Assembly (NCBI GenBank): GCA_033297075.1
Contig: MU858247.1
Coordinates: forward strand, 1-64,000
Origin: Rhypophila decipiens
Lineage: Eukaryota > Ascomycota > Sordariomycetes > Sordariales > Naviculisporaceae
Length of the DNA: 64,000 bases
Direction of reading: 5' to 3'
Positions 14,101 to 26,058 of this stretch are shown here, piece after piece. The position numbers and the translations under genes were made by a program. Every line of letters begins with the position of its first letter. The stretch's first letter is position 1. The notes beneath the pieces are model-generated. The model ran no database searches. It saw only the letters and a program-made list of their open reading frames with translations, and was not told the DNA's origin.

Positions 14101-17100
14101 GGTCTTGATCCGCGTGTTGTTATTCTGAAGACAGAGTGATCATTGCAGGATGAATTCCTCCGTGATGTGCCGAAATAATGTTAACAACAACGTGGGCCGA
14201 TAAATCTTGAATAGGTAATATGATCAGGCTCGGCCCCGGTCTTATCCGGAACTTCCGAGGGCAAGCGGCAACACACCGGCAACGAAATCCAGGAATTTGT
14301 GGGGCAGCACGGCCTCCGGAGAATGCGGGGGCCGCAACCGGTAAATTTGCCTGCTCCGTGGTCAAATGCAGCCCAGCGGGAGTCCTCACAGCACTGCCTT
14401 GTTTCGTCAATGTAATTCGGGAGTTAGTGCGCTCGAATGGAGCAAACTGTCTGCTTGGCCTGCATGTTGCATGCAGCCATCGATGAAAGACTGAAGCGAG
14501 CCAACCCAAACCTTTTGTCGAGGTGCCGATTCCAAAGAAAGCATACCCTCCCAGCCAGCTCCTTGCCATTTTCCATCTATCATGAAACACGAAACGCGAA
14601 TATATACGATTGCACGCATGTGTGCATCCATAGACACACGTCAAAAAGATGCCGATGAGCGGAAAGGCAGAGAAAATGTGGTCAGACCGATGAGACGATA
14701 ATCAGCAGTTGATTAGGGAATCCGATGGAACCCGGAGTGGCTCCTTCAACGGCAAAGCTTTTTTCGGCAGGAGCAATGGTCGCTTTTGGATCTTCTCTCT
14801 CCACCAGACATCCCGTCTTGACCTCTGATTTTCGATGTGCCCGGTCAACCGGCGAATATTTTCCAGGGGTCGTGACCGAGTTTTTTCATTCGTTTCCCGG
14901 CCACGAATTCAATGGTCGCGGGGAAAACGGCTTGACAAGAAACCGTCCACAATATGGAGCAAAGAATCCATATTATACACTACGTGAGCACTTAAAAACG
15001 ACCAGCACGGTCAGCACCCGCAGTCATGATGTTGTCAACTTGTCGGTGTGAATAACTCTAACGGCTAATATGGAACCGCGTGGGTGGAATCGTCGTCGTC
15101 GTCGACTCGTCGTTATCGGTGTCACAGGGACTGTGGAGAGACGAGCTGCCGGCTCTTGCTGGTATCCATATTGGCGTTGAGACCGCTTGTTATTGGGCGG
15201 GCATTGTCCGATTGACCGTGAAGCCGCGCCCCAAGGCACGGCAAGATATAAATCCGTCATGTCTTTCCACGGTTTTCATAATGAAGGTTCAGCGCTTTGG
15301 GCTCCTGTTGCCAAATCACCAACCTAGTTCTACATCGGTTTCTTCCCGTGTCCCGCCCCTCCTCTACGGCACGGCCTTGACGGGAACTGTGATGGGTACG
15401 AAACAGGGAATATACATACATGTAACTGGTACTGGCTGAAATATGAGTGGTTCGTACCGTCAGTTTTCATATAATTACGAAATACAGGGCTTGGGGGAGT
15501 ACCTGCATTACCGAAAGATGGCCTGGAAAGAATACAAGGTGTGACCGCGGGCTGAAAAGGAGGGGTGCACGGGAGGACATGCGGTGTCACTCCTTCTGAA
15601 CCAGAATCTGCCGATCGAAATTCACCAGTGGATGAAGCTTGTTTGTTTTGAACCAGTTCGGACCCTGACATTGTTTCTTCTGTCTCCCTCCGGATCTTTC
15701 GATGTGAAAATTTCTTCCAATGCATTCAAATGTCAAGTCAGTGCGTGCGTCTATTCCACAAAATGATGCTTTGCTGAGCTCGTTTTCTGTGCCGTCGTTC
15801 CCTCTGCGAGGAAGCCACTCTTGCTTTCATGGCACAGGCAAAATACTTACAAGGGCTGTTCCATTGCCACATGTCCTTCCTGTTTTGTTTCCATCTCAGC
15901 ACTTCTGGAAAGGATGCACATTGGAGATCACCAGAGCAAGGAAGAGGCCAAACAGCTTCAAATTTTGGGCAACTCGATTCAAGACCCTGATTGCACGGAG
16001 GGAACGGTGAGCCGAGACATAATTACGACTTGGCGGATTGGCTGGCAGTTGGATGAGAGCCATGTGGCGTAATCAGGACTTCCCGGGCCGCTGCCAAAGG
16101 ATCGTCAAGGACAAGGCGGCGGCAGAGCATTTCCCTCACATGGACGGACAGATGGCAGGCAGCTTGTTTGGGGACCTCGTCCTTGTCGACAGGGTCTAGG
16201 TGTCTGGGCAGAGAGCTCCTTACCGTCTTTTCTGAACTCACGGTCGCTCACGATGGCCCAGGTAAAATGGACAGAATTCCGTGTTACATAGCCGGGGAAA
16301 CAATTGAGCGGCACGAGTGTTCCAGAGTCTCAACTCCGATCCCGTCCCGTGCCCGGTTGATGTGGGTAGTTCTCAGTTAGAGTCCGGGTTATTTGCTCGG
16401 GCGGCAAGGCACTGTGACGGGACGGGCTCGGACTGTTGCGGAAAAACTGGATAAAGGAGTTCTTTTCGTCGATATGACGGCCGGGACAACCGGGATTTCT
16501 GACTATAAAAGTCTTATGATAGGTATCATATAAATAATGATGGTGTTATAGCATCCCAGCCACCTCTCATGAACAATTCCGAAACCATGGACGATGAGCG
16601 TATGCATTGGTTGTTTCTTTTGCTATGCCTGCTTGGACATTAAGTTGGATAATGGATATGAGGCAAATCCTCCACACATTCGAACTGGGCCGAAACACTC
16701 ACAGCCTTCGGGTAGCATTGGTTGTAGGCTTCGAAGAGGACGTGATATGGTTCGTTTCAACCATGTCGGGAGTCGCTGGAGAGAAAAGCACTCCCTGCCC
16801 CCTAGACAATTCCAAGTTTTCGATTTAGTCAGCCAATTACAGCTGCGAGGGAAGGCAATGTGCATATCGCATCTTCTTGGAGAACTCATGCACAATCCTC
16901 CGTTCAGGCAGGCCTCGGGAACAAGGCATATATTTATTTGACCGGTCGCCGCAAAAAGTTGCCGCGGTTTGCTGTTTCCTTGGACTCTCCACCGTGAGTT
17001 CGCCCATTCCATCCCGACAGTGGATCATGATAGCAATGAACCAAATTATGGATACGTCCAGAGACGTAACGGTGCATTCATAAATCTTGTGCTTAACATG

Positions 17101-20100
17101 TGCAATACCGGTCCAGGGCGGCTGTGTGGCGTTCCAAACGGCGGGTTACAGCTGAAATCGCTGGGATCCTCTGGTGCTCCGTGCAGAAAGCCGCACCCCA
17201 CATTTCAGCCTCGTGCGGCGCATAATTAATTGGCGGATCGTCCAATAATAAGCGCGTCCGTGCACTTATTAGTCCCAATCAAGTTCAGCCTTGTTTGGAT
17301 CTCCACACCCAAGCAGGCTTCTAGCGTCCTTCTAGAACGAAAAGGGACACACTTCACTTTCGCTTGAACAGCCAAGCCAGGCTTCACCTTCCTTTTCAAA
17401 ATTACGGGATCCATCTTGACCCCAGAATATCTCATTGTCTAATCTCGACGGATATCACTTCCGGCGAGTTAGTACTGCCGTGGGTATGGTAATGACAGGT
17501 GTTTCGTAAATCCTTTCAATCTCAACGCCGATAGCATGGTCGGCCGGACCGGATGGCACGTCTTTGCCGGGAGGGTGAGACTCAAAATAACGCTACCAAT
17601 CGTTGCGGGCCCCGTCTCCAAAGATTAACAATATCGTACATGTAATTATTGAACAGGACTCCGAAACTCAGCCAGCATGAACCCGGTAGGCAGGTGAGAA
17701 AGAAAAAAAAACCGTTCGTCCTCCGCTTTCTGTCGCGTGTTTCCACACCTCGGTCGGTACAACCTTGCAACTGCTTCCATTGGATGGAACCGAAGTGGAT
17801 AAAGGTGTTAGATAAACGTGAATTCCGTCAGGATGGATCTTGAAAATACATGAAAGAATAAAAAAACCACATCATGCGAACCACCTGCATTTCCAATTCC
17901 TGCACGTCACCGACTCGCTAGTTCATGATCGAGGAAATTTTTTGCACATTTGCTAGGATAGGGACCTTGGAGAGATTCACCGACTCGAATTTGAATGGAG
18001 TTTTGACTGATATAAAAAGCCAATACTTTGAAAGGATATGGTATTGTAATATGTATACGGCGTTTCTCGTATCGTTACTCTATACTCTGTACATTTCAAT
18101 ATTATCTTGTCCCTTGGGTACGACTGGAGGTACGAATACGGATACCGGTAACGAAACACTACGAACCATCAAGAATTACCAACCAGACGGTTACTGGTAT
18201 GATGTCGATGAAGCCTTGAAACAAGCCTCTCCTAGACTTATCGTGGTTTAGGTTCCTCGACACTGGCGCGTATTGTTGCCAAACAAAGTCATTCATCAAC
18301 GCGATATCAATCTTCACCGCAACTTCCCCAACGCGTCTTTTCGTGATGGAGCCTGTCGTCGGCGATGGAGCAGAACTGTTGGTGCTTTCCTCTTCCGTGT
18401 GGCTTTCCTTGGTTAATTACCCCGCAGATAGAAGTGGGGGTTTCGACGGGTAAAGGGGCGCTGTCAGCGGCCTGCTTGAAGAGCAACATCTTAACAAGTG
18501 ATGATATACAAACACTCCCAGCCACAGACTTCCAGGATGACTTGATGTCGTGAATGACCTGATTCGTCGACTCGGGGATTTTCTCTCAATAGCGATTGTT
18601 GAGATGAAACCTCCGTCTGTACGAATGCTGAGCACCCAACAAGCAATCAAATAATCCAGAGAGCTTCATGACAGTGAGCTTTAACCAGAACCCCGAAAGG
18701 ACTAATTTCCCTTCTCCTACTCAGTTCAAGATCTGCGTACCTCGTGCCTGACTGCCTTCGCAAGCCTTCAAGTTGATTTTTGACTCTCGGCTGATGATAC
18801 AGAGCTACCGAGACTGAGGAACAGAATTCGGTAACGAATCCGGTCAGCCAACCAATCACATCACACAAGCGCCTAATTTAGCAACGACCAAGTATCCTTT
18901 AGCTACCCTCCTTGGTGCGCTGGCACCTCAAACTTCCAAGTTCACAAGCGCATGTCCTCTCCAAGGGGTCTGATTTATAGAGCTCCATGTCCAATCAAGT
19001 GGTAACGATGGCATGACTCTTCTTCAAAGCTTCATGCTTTCCTCGGCGTCTTTGTAACATCGCGGCGTTACCGAATGAGGACAGAGGATATAATCTAATC
19101 ATGAGCCCGGTACTCCAGGATGTGCCACACAAGTGAGAGATCTAGGGGGAAACAACAACACGGGGATAAAACCATGGAAAAGGAAGAAAGTGGTGCTATC
19201 CAACAGCGAATAAGGCTGTGAGAGATTGTCTTATCCGGGTCGGTCAAATAGGTCGTTTCGACACGTGGTGGTTATCTACCATTTCCCAGCACACCCGTTG
19301 ACCGGACTCCCGGACGGTTAAAGTCCTCGAAGACTTATAACAGGATTTGGCAATGATATGGTCCCCAACAAGGCCGCCCTCTCGGTATCAAAGGTGACGC
19401 GCATGGACCAAGGATAAGATTTCAATGTCACATGATCTATACCTGCGAGTATTTGATATGACCACGATAGCTTGTCGGTATCAGTTTTACCTGCAAGTTT
19501 TATCACAGACACGATCAACGTTCAGTCTAATATCAAGACGCAAGTCCAAGACTCGTCACAGATGGCCAGATCAAGTCTCCCTCGCAGTCGCCAGGTAAGT
19601 TGTTCACCATGACGGCATCCGCCGCCTGGAGCTGTAGCCTGTATAACCATGATCAGAGATTTGGACACAAAATCTGTAATCCGGTCGTAGCGCGCAGGAG
19701 ATCGTCCCCTTTTTCACCGAAAAGCAGTGGCACTCAAAGGGAGGGCAGGGCTGAAGCTGGATCCCAATTGCTAGCTTTCGCTCACTGTTCTGCACGCCGG
19801 CCAGCTTGGATCACACACTGGCTTGGCCGCTGGATGTCTTGGTTCAGAGTGAAAGGCCGACTCTGGCATGTCTCAGACTTGCATGGCGGCAGTTCCACGC
19901 AACCAATCTGGCAGTTGTGCTCCGTCGTACGGATAGCAACCAAGGAAAAACTCGTCAAACAAGGTGTTGCTGACATGCAAAGTCGTCAGATTGAAGCCTA
20001 TGGTTGCATTTTGGAAAGAAAAGAAATAAATAAGTCAGCAGGGTGCCTCCTGATGAACTCGAGTATTTGGTATATTTACTTGAGAATATGCATCTTCTCT

Positions 20101-23100
20101 GCCTGAAGTGGTCGAAGAAAAACGGTGACGGATGACAAAGACTCGAGCATCACTTGATGTCAGAGATCGGACCAGCTGCGCCTGCTTACAGCACGAGGAA
20201 CGATATCAAGTCTTACACAGCATCTGGACAACCGCTTCTTCACCCGCCAGACTATCAAAACGGGCGTGTATCACAGCATGCGGGATGGAAGCAATCAATT
20301 TGCGCAAAGACGGCTAACCACCAAGCAATGTTCTCGTATGCACGACTTGAATCTCAGGCAAGTCGTACGGCAGGGAAGAAAACCAGCGACCGGGAACCTA
20401 GATGGGTCGTACAGCACTATAAAATAGCTGAGAATCCGAAACGCAGATGCGCCTGGGTATGCTGGCGCCCTGGGTAGGGGATTTTTTTGACGGGGCAATG
20501 ACGGGCAATGACAGATGACTCCAAAGACCAGGACCAGAAGGCTAACGAGGTAACACAGCAACATGATCCTCAAACATATGCATTATGAACAAGTAGAGAT
20601 CGCGCCCTAGAACTAAAGGGAAAACAGCCCCAAGACATGGCCGACCATCACGTCAACAGCCACATGGAATCCCGTGACATCTAAGAGACCGAGGGTAGAC
20701 CTGGATCACAGTCCCGGGTCGGGCGGAGGAAAGGCCGCAACGGGGTGGTTAAAGTTCCACCGTGATTGGCAAAGTGCGGGGATGACGGTTCACCACTCGA
20801 TGTTGGTTCAAGGCGTCGAAATGCTGCGGCTTTGCGGGCTTGCAGCCTCCTTAAAAGGAGGCCCAACACGCCGGTGGGGAGTGGTCGTTCCTGGCCTTGT
20901 CATGACACGCATGATTTAAATTGGTTTTTCAATCCCGTCCAGAACCGCGTTGCGGCTTCCTGATTGGCCAGCGGAACCATGGAAATTTTTCAGAGATTTG
21001 AAGGTCTTGGCGCAGGGGAGCACCTTCCTTGAATCTTGCCAACAGACTCCATAAACTCATCTCAAGTCATTGACCAAGTGTTGGCAACAACCGTCACCAT
21101 ATTGGACGTTCAGCTGTACAGGACTAAAAATCTGATCTCAAGTTTACTGGATGTCCTTTCAAAATGAGTCGCGAATATCACGTCATTTGCGTCCGTCATT
21201 TTCGGTCGCCCATCCTGCCCAAGATTGGGCCATCGGAGCTGAGGCCTAGACAAGGCGGGGATCTGGCAATCTCCCATGTTGGCAAGATCGGTTCCGCGTC
21301 GAAGCCCTGCCAGCTGCCAGCCTCCCGAACAGAAGCCCCTGTCGGACTCCTGACTTCAGCTGCAGCCCATTAAACGCGAACACGCCAAGATCTGGTGATA
21401 CGCGCAACACCAATCCCAATACTTGGAAATGGTGGGTTGCGGGTTTGGCGGAAGGATGAGCAGAACGTGACTGAGCCCGCATTAGCGGCTGATAAATATG
21501 GCATGCTCCCATCAAGGCATTTGATTACTTTCAAAGGTCGCCGATTGAATCGGGAAAGGGAAGCTGTCTCGAGGGACTGTTGATGAACTTATCTAGGAAC
21601 CAGGCATGTAAGGATACGCTGTACCGAGTACAGAATCGAGTCCATCGCCCACATTGGAATATCAATCATGAAATTGGACTCCAGTCAGGTGCCTTGGGTC
21701 TGCTTCTAGCTTGATTCTTCACGAGTTTCCATCGTGTCGCGAATGCGATCTCCCCTAGCCCGGCGAGCCCCGGAGCCTGGGGTTACAAGATCCGTTCTGA
21801 TGCTACTTGTTTTGACTGTTCTTTGTGCTTCGGGGCAAGGAGCTCGCTCACTGCTACCTACTAAATCTGACAAGATGCACCAATGCCAGGGCACCGAACA
21901 GAGACGAGATCTTGACGTAACTCAGGGGCGCTAAGGTCCAAGGTTATGTACAAAATGCATGCATTGGTGCTTAGCCAGGCGAAGGATGAAGCTTTCGTCT
22001 ACGGAAATGCGAAAGAGAAGACTTTCAGTACGGCGAAATTGCCAGAAAGAGGACAACTACAGAGTATTGAATATATATTTCCAAGAATCAAGTCTTTCTA
22101 CAGTGGCCGTCTCATCATGTGGGTGCTCGGCATCGAATTCGAACTCTCTTGGCTCGGTGCAAAACTATCATTTCGATGTTGCGATACCTGGGCTCTGTAA
22201 GGGGTAATCGTAGGTGCAGCATTGTGCAGGACCTGTGCTGTACCTGCCTGAGGTTAGCGACTCGGCTCCTTTTTCACAGGTCCAGGTCCCGCATCTTCGC
22301 TGGTGAGACGGCAACTGGGCCTTGAACCGGAGCCTTGTCTCCCAAGATCTCGTCCAATGACCACGACGGAGAGTCCCAACTGCCAGACGGAGGAACGAGG
22401 GGTAACCTATAAAGGAGGCCTGCGGGTGTGGTCTCTCTCAACTTGACTCGACGAGATAATACTTCCATCAGGGAGTCGATGTTGTGAATCTCGTCCAAAA
22501 CAAATACACCGTCTATCAAAGTCTCTAGAAGACACGGTTATCATTCACTCGTTTCACGGGCCTTTGGGACCTTGACCCACCGCGACCTCGCGGGCCGATC
22601 AACAGCATTTTGACTCTAACTGGTGATGGGACCGTTCTCCCCGGACGCTACGGGGCTTAGTTCGGCATGGTGCATTTTTATCTGACTCCGGAAGTGCCCC
22701 ATTGTTGTTGATTTTTCCTTGCTGGGAAAGGGAACCACGCTGTGGACTTGGCTGAGTTTTTCCCCATGCGGCAGAGGTGTGAGGCGCCGTAATGCTTCCG
22801 GCCGACAGATGCAAGTATTTTATCAGGAGTTTGTTGTCGAGGAGAGAACAATCATATGTATTTCATTGAACGGATACCGGTCCCGTACCGACGCCTTCAA
22901 CGGCATGCTCATCGGGGCTGACATTGACATTACCCAAGTTTGAAGGTTCACGCCAGTCACGATGTCCAAGTCCAACCTCTGCAGAAGTTATGTGAGATCC
23001 CAAAAGGAGACGCTTTTGCAATTGTACACACGACACCAACAGCGAACCCGGTCAGAGTGCAACGCTTTGGTCGGTGCATATAACTCTGGTACCGTGTATC

Positions 23101-24239
23101 TGAATCTTGCCGGTGTGGTCGTTTAGTGGTTGCAATTCATTCACCTTCTCGCCTGTCTGCTGCAGCATCCTCGGGCTCTTAATCTCGGACAGCCAGTGGT
23201 CAGTCGCGGTCCCAAGGTCAACCAAGGAGCTGCAAAGTGCTGGAGGGGACAATACCCTGCAAAGTGCAGAGCTAAGCACCCGTAGAATCCTTGCCCTCGT
23301 CCGCGGCCTGAATTTCCCAGCCGAGCGACGAATCCACTCAATTGCTTGCTCACCCACCAACATGCACACCCCCTCTCGATCCTTTGCCAGCCAAAGAGCT
23401 CTCAGTGGTCGACCTCTCACCAAGAAACCTGAAGTCAGAAGCAAGCCTCTTTCACCGTACCTGGCTGAGTACAACCTCCACATCCCACCTTGGGTGGGAG
23501 AGGGAAAGAGCTCAAAAGAGGGGAAGCGGCGCTGGTTCTGGGAGCATGGCGAGGGTGGGTGTGAGGCGGCCGTGTGTATCCGTACTCCGTATCTCTAGCA
23601 GTCAACCCCCTGCCCTGTCGGTCTGACTTTTTTCTTTGGGTATCTCTGTCGTTTTGGTTCCTGGGCTTGACGTGTATTGATTGTTATCATATCTCAAAGG
23701 GGTCTTTCAACAACAATGTCAATTGTTTACCGACCCGTTGTCATTGTCTCGATGGTACACACTTTCGAACTGCCTGTGTTGACAATGACCGTTGACCAAG
23801 ATCAGATCCATGTCGCTGCTATCTCGCAGTCATGATGGAACTGAAAAGAGCGGAAATCGGGGATCGCTTCGGATACGCTTTCGCAAAGGCATTGGCCGTA
23901 TCCATACGGTATCAGTAGGTCGTCCGACTCGTCCACTGTGGGATTCCAATAATTACGCCATTGTGTGTACGATTCCTCACAGTTAATTCTGTTGGATACG
24001 GTATCGTCAGCCGGAGAGTGGGTAACAGTACGGTACGCGATACGGTACCATACATCGTTGGTGCTAGCCCAGTACGTACCCCGTACCGGCTGGACTCAAC
24101 TGGAGTAGTCGCTCCACTCCCCTGCAACAAACCCACAACCTAAACCCTGCTTGCTGGACAGGGCCAAGGTAGGTACCGTACCTCAGTGGATGAACGATGC
24201 TGCAAGCTGCTTGGTGCTCGGTGCTCAGCGCTGCAAATG
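8145..24239. other. Gene-free interval of about 16 kb
   Basis: No coding gene, RNA gene or recognisable mobile element was found. The open frames are short (the longest starting with ATG is 181 codons, on the minus strand at 10641-11186), show no family motif and do not join into a multi-exon model. Base composition looks ordinary, without the AT-rich blocks left by repeat-induced mutation. The interval contains four of the six exact TACGGAGTA/TACTCCGTA words in the window (8979, 10732, 12198, 23583), one within a perfect 12-bp palindrome at 10734-10745. A CGT microsatellite lies at 15091-15105, and GTAC-rich stretches lie near 18120-18160 and 24020-24090. The left end should hold the fab1 3' UTR and the right end the cln1 promoter. 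Confidence 0.6.
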
Positions 24240-26058
24240 TGAGCAAGCTGGGGGCCCTGTCTTAAATCGGCCATTAACCAATCTCTTGCTCTCCTTTCCA
24301 CTCCCTTTTCCTCTCTTCCATCCTTTTCCTACCTCGAGCAAATATCTACCTCCTCCTCCTCTTTTCCTTTTCCCTCCCCTTCATCCGCAACCAGTCATTC
24401 CCTCTCCCGAATACCGTAATTCTTCCCAGAGCCCCGTGGACTCGCTTTTCTCTTAATCCTGAGAAAAGGAGGGAAGAGGAGATTGAAGATCCTGGGCTGC
24501 ATTTCGACAAGCCGAGCTTCAACCCCAAAGCGAATAAAAGGGACCCGATATCCTTTTCATTGGTGCAATCTTGATCGATTGTATCTTTGAACAAGTAAAT
24601 CGCAACGACCAAAGTTTAGTTTGAGAGGAAAGTTTAGGAGAAGAGCGTAACGCCTTTTTCTAGCTTTTCTATCGCTAGCTTTAACGGCTCCCTTCCCGCC
24701 CCAGATCCTTGGATTTTTCTCTCTCGAGCAATTCTTCGGTTCGACAAGGAGGAATTTATTTCTCCCCCTTTCCACCCTCGTCAGCTCCCTTTTCCGTTCC
24801 GAGCGACGCCAACATTCCTCGACCTCCTCGACAAGCTTTCCGAGCAAGCAAGCGAACGAGCAACGAAGCCTGAGAATCCGCCTTCCATCTTGGAAATTTC
24901 TCAGCTGCTGCAGACACGTGGAACTCCACCAGCACAAACACCTTCCGACGAGAGTTTGATTAGAGGCTCAACTACATGAACTCGACCAGTTCAAAGCCAA
25001 TTTTGGCCTCTTTGCGGTGTTGAGAGTGTGTGAGGTATGCAAAAATTTTGGCTTTTGGGGCGTCCAAGAATTCCCCTGATGTCATCTGAAATTTCTTCTC
25101 CTATTCATTTGAATGGCATCTAATTAGAGTTTCATCCCTTGCAGATACCTGCCGACTTGGATACTTTGCTCTGCAATCCACGGCATATTCCACTACCTCA
25201 CGCCCGTCACCCTCCTCTCATCGCCAGCAAATTCTCGAGGCAATCAACTGTGGGACACGTTAGCTCGTTGCTCCCATCTGCTCCCTCGGGCATTCGCTAT
25301 ATCATTCTCCGCCCGTCGTGTCCTTGGCTCGATTTTGAATCGTCAAGGTAAGGCATTCCTTCCGTCTGATGGTTCCTTGTTTCCCATCGCCCCTTCCAAC
25401 CCAACCCACCGTGGGGCCTTCTGCCGCTTGTAGCTTCCGTCTGGCACGCCGTCGGCACCAATCCCCCGCTGCCTCCCAACCGTCACCCGCCGGGCTGAAC
25501 TTCTCGTTCCTGGTTTCTTCTCCACATCTCAGATCGGACGGATGAAGATAACCTCCCTTTGTGCTCTTCGGCCTTGACCGCGCTGTGATTTCAGGTTGAG
25601 AGTCAGGGAGCGCCACCCGATCGTTTTCACAGAACTCCTAGCAAGCCACAGGGCGATTCGTGTGCTGACTTTAAGCTCTCCAAAACTCTAGTCCACCTTC
25701 ATAACTCGGCCGTTTCCTCGGTCACCCACCTCCTAGATTCTGTTTCTCACGAGGCATCGATTCCCTTTTTCTCTACATTAGTTATTCGGCTGCCGACTTT
25801 CATCCAGCCATCGTCACTCATTTGATACAGTACTATTCAGTATTCACCACACTCCTTAATTACTCTAATCATAGTCACCCTGCTCGGTTAGGCCACTCAC
25901 TCCTTCAGGACCAACCAGCAACCTAATATCAAACCAACACACTCACTACTACAGTCGGCATCGGATTCCCGGAGAACTCGCAGGTCGTCACTCTCTTCCG
26001 TCGTTACTTCGCACCATCACCTCTTACTCAACCACCAGTCTAGAGTCGATCAGTCAAG
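24240..26058 (+). promoter_or_regulatory. Long, probably spliced, ATG-depleted 5' leader of cln1
   Basis: From 24240 to 26058 the plus strand has ATG triplets at only a few places. Two segments look like introns: 25035-25144 (donor GTATGC, acceptor TTGCAG) and 25348-25594 (donor GTAAGG, acceptor TTTCAG, with CTTGAC near the 3' end). Outside them, about 1460 bases carry a single ATG, at 24976, where about 23 would be expected by chance. All other ATGs, for example 25037, 25079, 25369 and 25542, fall inside the two putative introns. The stretch 24290-24400 is a strong CT-rich tract of the kind found near fungal transcription starts. This is inference from sequence; no transcript was seen. Confidence 0.6.
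24976..25023 (+). promoter_or_regulatory. Single upstream ORF of 15 codons in the cln1 leader
   Basis: The ATG at 24976 opens MNSTSSKPILASLRC and stops with TGA at 25021-25023, 11 bases before the first putative leader intron. It is the only ATG in about 1.46 kb of inferred leader exon. The -3 base is a T (CTAC before ATG), a weak initiation context, so leaky scanning is plausible. Budding yeast CLN3, also a G1 cyclin gene, is known to be held down by one short upstream ORF. Similar control here is an analogy only. Confidence 0.5.

Noticed and set aside
19609..20106. Plus-strand frame of 165 codons with a CACCATG start
   Set aside because: Composition is unusual (rich in tryptophan and cysteine), there is no recognisable domain and no neighbouring exon. 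Treated as chance despite the good start context.
23107..23598. Plus-strand frame of 163 codons before the cln1 leader
   Set aside because: Begins with TTG, has one late methionine, and shows no motif.
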